The notes under the pieces were generated by a model. The model was given only the letters and a program-made list of their open reading frames with translations. It ran no database searches and was not told the DNA's origin. This document shows, one piece after another, positions 62,401 to 64,000 of a DNA stretch of 64,000 nt (position 1 is its first letter; each line of letters begins with the position of its first letter). Both the position numbers and the translations under genes were made by a program. Where the stretch lies: contig NC_091134.1 in assembly GCF_041381155.1 (NCBI RefSeq), positions 55,129,944-55,193,943 on the forward strand, in the 5' to 3' direction. This DNA is from Argopecten irradians. Lineage: Eukaryota > Mollusca > Bivalvia > Pectinida > Pectinidae.

Positions 62401-62955
62401 TTGAGCTTCAAATTTTGCATTAAGTTAAAAATCTGAAAAAATAATTAATTGCATCCCGAAAAAATTCCGTGTCACTATATCCTATATGGAATAAAATACT
62501 AATTGCGCATCCACCACAGGCAAAATGAATTATTTTATTATATTTTTTTGTGTTAATTAGACATATGTAAACACGATTAAACACCAATTATTGATCAAAT
62601 GATGAATGTCATTTATGCTCTGTCGGAGGTGGAGCATCTTTAATAGTTAAACAATACCCAGTGTAATAGTGGAGAGTACCAGTGACTTTCGGTGCCATGT
62701 TTTAAGTATGAAAAACACCTCAAACTGTGGAATAGTCTAGATAATTAAATAGTTATCGGCCCCTACGGGCCTCGAACAATTCATTATCTTTCAAGACTAT
62801 TCCACAGTTTTCAGTGTTTCTCCTATACAGAATTGTACGGAAAAATAGTAATAGTACTGTCAAAATACACAGTAACTGTAAATCAATTAAAATACTAATG
62901 TTGTATACAGCTATTTGCCACATTGTCTTTGCAGGTGGAGATAGTGACTGGATGA
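59477..62955 (+). CDS. Locus E: 103-aa protein with one hydrophobic segment, three coding exons
   Basis: Exons 59471-59608 (ATG 59477), 61556-61714 and 62935-62955 join in phase 0 at every junction, with acceptors TTTAACAG, GTGTGATAG and TTTGCAG and donors GTAAGA, GTAAGA. The protein begins MMTGISENIIAPETFAGIGG, then IVFGFFGLHQAAYVCPVCLT, which may form a single membrane segment with a CPVC motif. It continues with an acidic stretch (KADEDLDIDAS), a His-rich part (DDDYFHHHEAHPFSNGFHTG) and ends VEIVTG. I do not recognise the family. It could be a small membrane or metal-binding protein, but this is inference. Its second intron is filled by an interrupted copy of the 13.4-kb foldback. The last exon is only six codons plus stop and is the weakest part of the model. 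Confidence 0.5.
59760..61380. repeat. Interrupted copy of the 13.4-kb foldback family
   Basis: 59760-60150 matches the left arm at 13393-13740 (shared TACTTGAACATAACT, ACCATGCCATTATGTT and AAATTGCGGC). The centre motif CTCAAAAATAGTCTTCGT recurs at 60808 and TATTTGAGATTATTGAGATG at 61347. About 640 and 460 bp of other sequence separate these blocks, so it was broken by insertions or is a longer family member. A 93-codon - strand frame at 60606-60887 lies in the inserted part. Confidence 0.65.
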
Positions 62956-64000
62956 GGACTAATGGTTGACAATGGAACCTTCCCACGATCTGACAATCGT
63001 GCATCAGATTTTGAAACTGATATTATTACTCTATATATTTTAATCCATTGGACAATACAATAGACCATATAAAAATATTAGCTAACGACTTAATTGGCTA
63101 TAGTGACATTATGAAACTCTGAATGAAAAAATATAAAGAGGAATTAAACTCAAGAATTTGCAGCACAAAGTCAAAGTTTTTTTTCTTATTCAAAAGGGCT
63201 TTGAATACAATTTGCGATTTTTATTTGAAATTGAGCATCATTAATCATTACAAAGTGTTTGAAAAAGCAGTTACTAACACAGAAATACAATTAAAAAAAA
63301 AATGATTGTTGATTTTAGTCTTTTCTATAATAAATAACGGTTGTATACTACTTTATGGTCAAATTATGTAACTGAACAAACCTGCGTCGACATGGCCAAC
63401 TGTCCATTCATTGTACGTACGCGGACACTGGCAAATTGACAGATACATGTATATTACGATACGTATACGGCATATTTGCGCAAAATTACATTATAAGTTT
63501 AAGGCTTTATTACATCATGATGACAATACAGGTTTTAAAATACAACCAAATACTTTTTTTTTTAATATAAGATATCTTCAATAATTGCCACACATATATT
63601 ACAAGACATAAACATGTTATATATCTTATATAAAGGTATAACGGTTATATTATCAGCGTTATACGATATGGCATTTGTATTCCTATCAAATGACCAGTCT
63701 AGTAAATAGTAAAGAAATCTTATAAAGACACAAGATATCTTACAACTGATGTAATATATATCTCCAAGTTAACTAGATGTCACATCAAAGTTATAAGTTG
63801 TCTTACTTTATAATGGTTAGTTAAGCATTATTCTTAATGTGGGGGCTATTTATGAAGTTATAGACAAAATACGGAAGGCGACCGTTTTCAAAATCCAAAA
63901 AATATTTACAAATTATGGAATAGGTCTATTCTCTTAACATTTGACATATAAATGATTTTATGTGTGAAAAAGTTGCAGCTTCTTTTGCACAGAATTATAC
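62956..64000. other. 3' flank of locus E
   Basis: Probable 3' UTR followed by AT-rich spacer. TGACAATCGTGCATCAG near 62990 and TTTTGAAACTGAT after it weakly resemble the last exons of loci A and C. No further gene is supported up to the window end. Confidence 0.4.

Overview
The window is AT-rich animal nuclear DNA. It has spliced genes with short exons, long non-coding spacers, and many foldback elements, MITEs, SINE copies and minisatellites. The gene types (a caspase, a BIR/IAP-like protein, a secreted PAN-like protein) and the repeats (tRNA-derived SINEs with a GGTTTTCCCCGGG core, and a dispersed repeat I associate with molluscs) suggest a bivalve mollusc, perhaps a scallop. The species call is inference. 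No operons, CRISPR arrays or intact viral elements were seen.

Layout. (1) 1-6026: the 3' part of a caspase gene on the + strand. Eight exons join with matching phases, and the p20/p10 linker is proline-rich. Its introns hold a foldback and a MITE. (2) 6027-16355: gene-poor; a MITE at 7.9 kb, a 2.6 kb minisatellite of 39-bp units (9.38-11.96 kb), a 500-bp MITE at 12.5 kb and a 780-bp foldback at 13.4-14.2 kb. (3) 16356-18721: a four-exon gene for a two-BIR protein, with a SINE in intron 2. (4) 18722-24371: spacer with a 131-bp palindrome and the first of two copies of a 1-kb TIR-bearing repeat. (5) 24372-26660: a three-exon gene for a secreted protein with a Cys-rich PAN-like N-terminus and an internally duplicated module I do not recognise. 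(6) 26740-28110: a broken LINE on the - strand.

(7) 30.1-43.9 kb: three related loci (A, B, C), each a short first exon and a related last exon resembling part of a PAN domain. They are interleaved with a 40-bp tandem array at 32.6 kb and a 5.2 kb array of 32-bp units (36.2-41.4 kb). (8) 44-49 kb: dispersed repeats, the second copy of the 1-kb element, and a decayed DUF3504/Crypton-like fragment. (9) 49.8-51.8 kb: locus D, a three-exon gene for a 72-residue protein. (10) 54.9 kb: a possible - strand exon. (11) 58.9-63.0 kb: locus E, a four-exon gene for a 103-residue protein with one hydrophobic segment and an acidic/His-rich tail.

The main pattern is regulatory. Loci B, C, D and E each begin with CACGTG, then a TATA box 15-21 bases later, then a splice donor about 80-130 bases after the TATA box. 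This suggests a dispersed group of small, similarly controlled genes, some decayed. A second pattern concerns repeats: the 40-bp array at 32.6 kb has the same sequence as the inverted-repeat end of a MITE family with copies at 2.8 and 57.3 kb, so the array probably grew from a MITE end. The caspase and BIR protein lie about 10 kb apart, same strand; both belong to apoptosis families, but nothing here shows that they act together.
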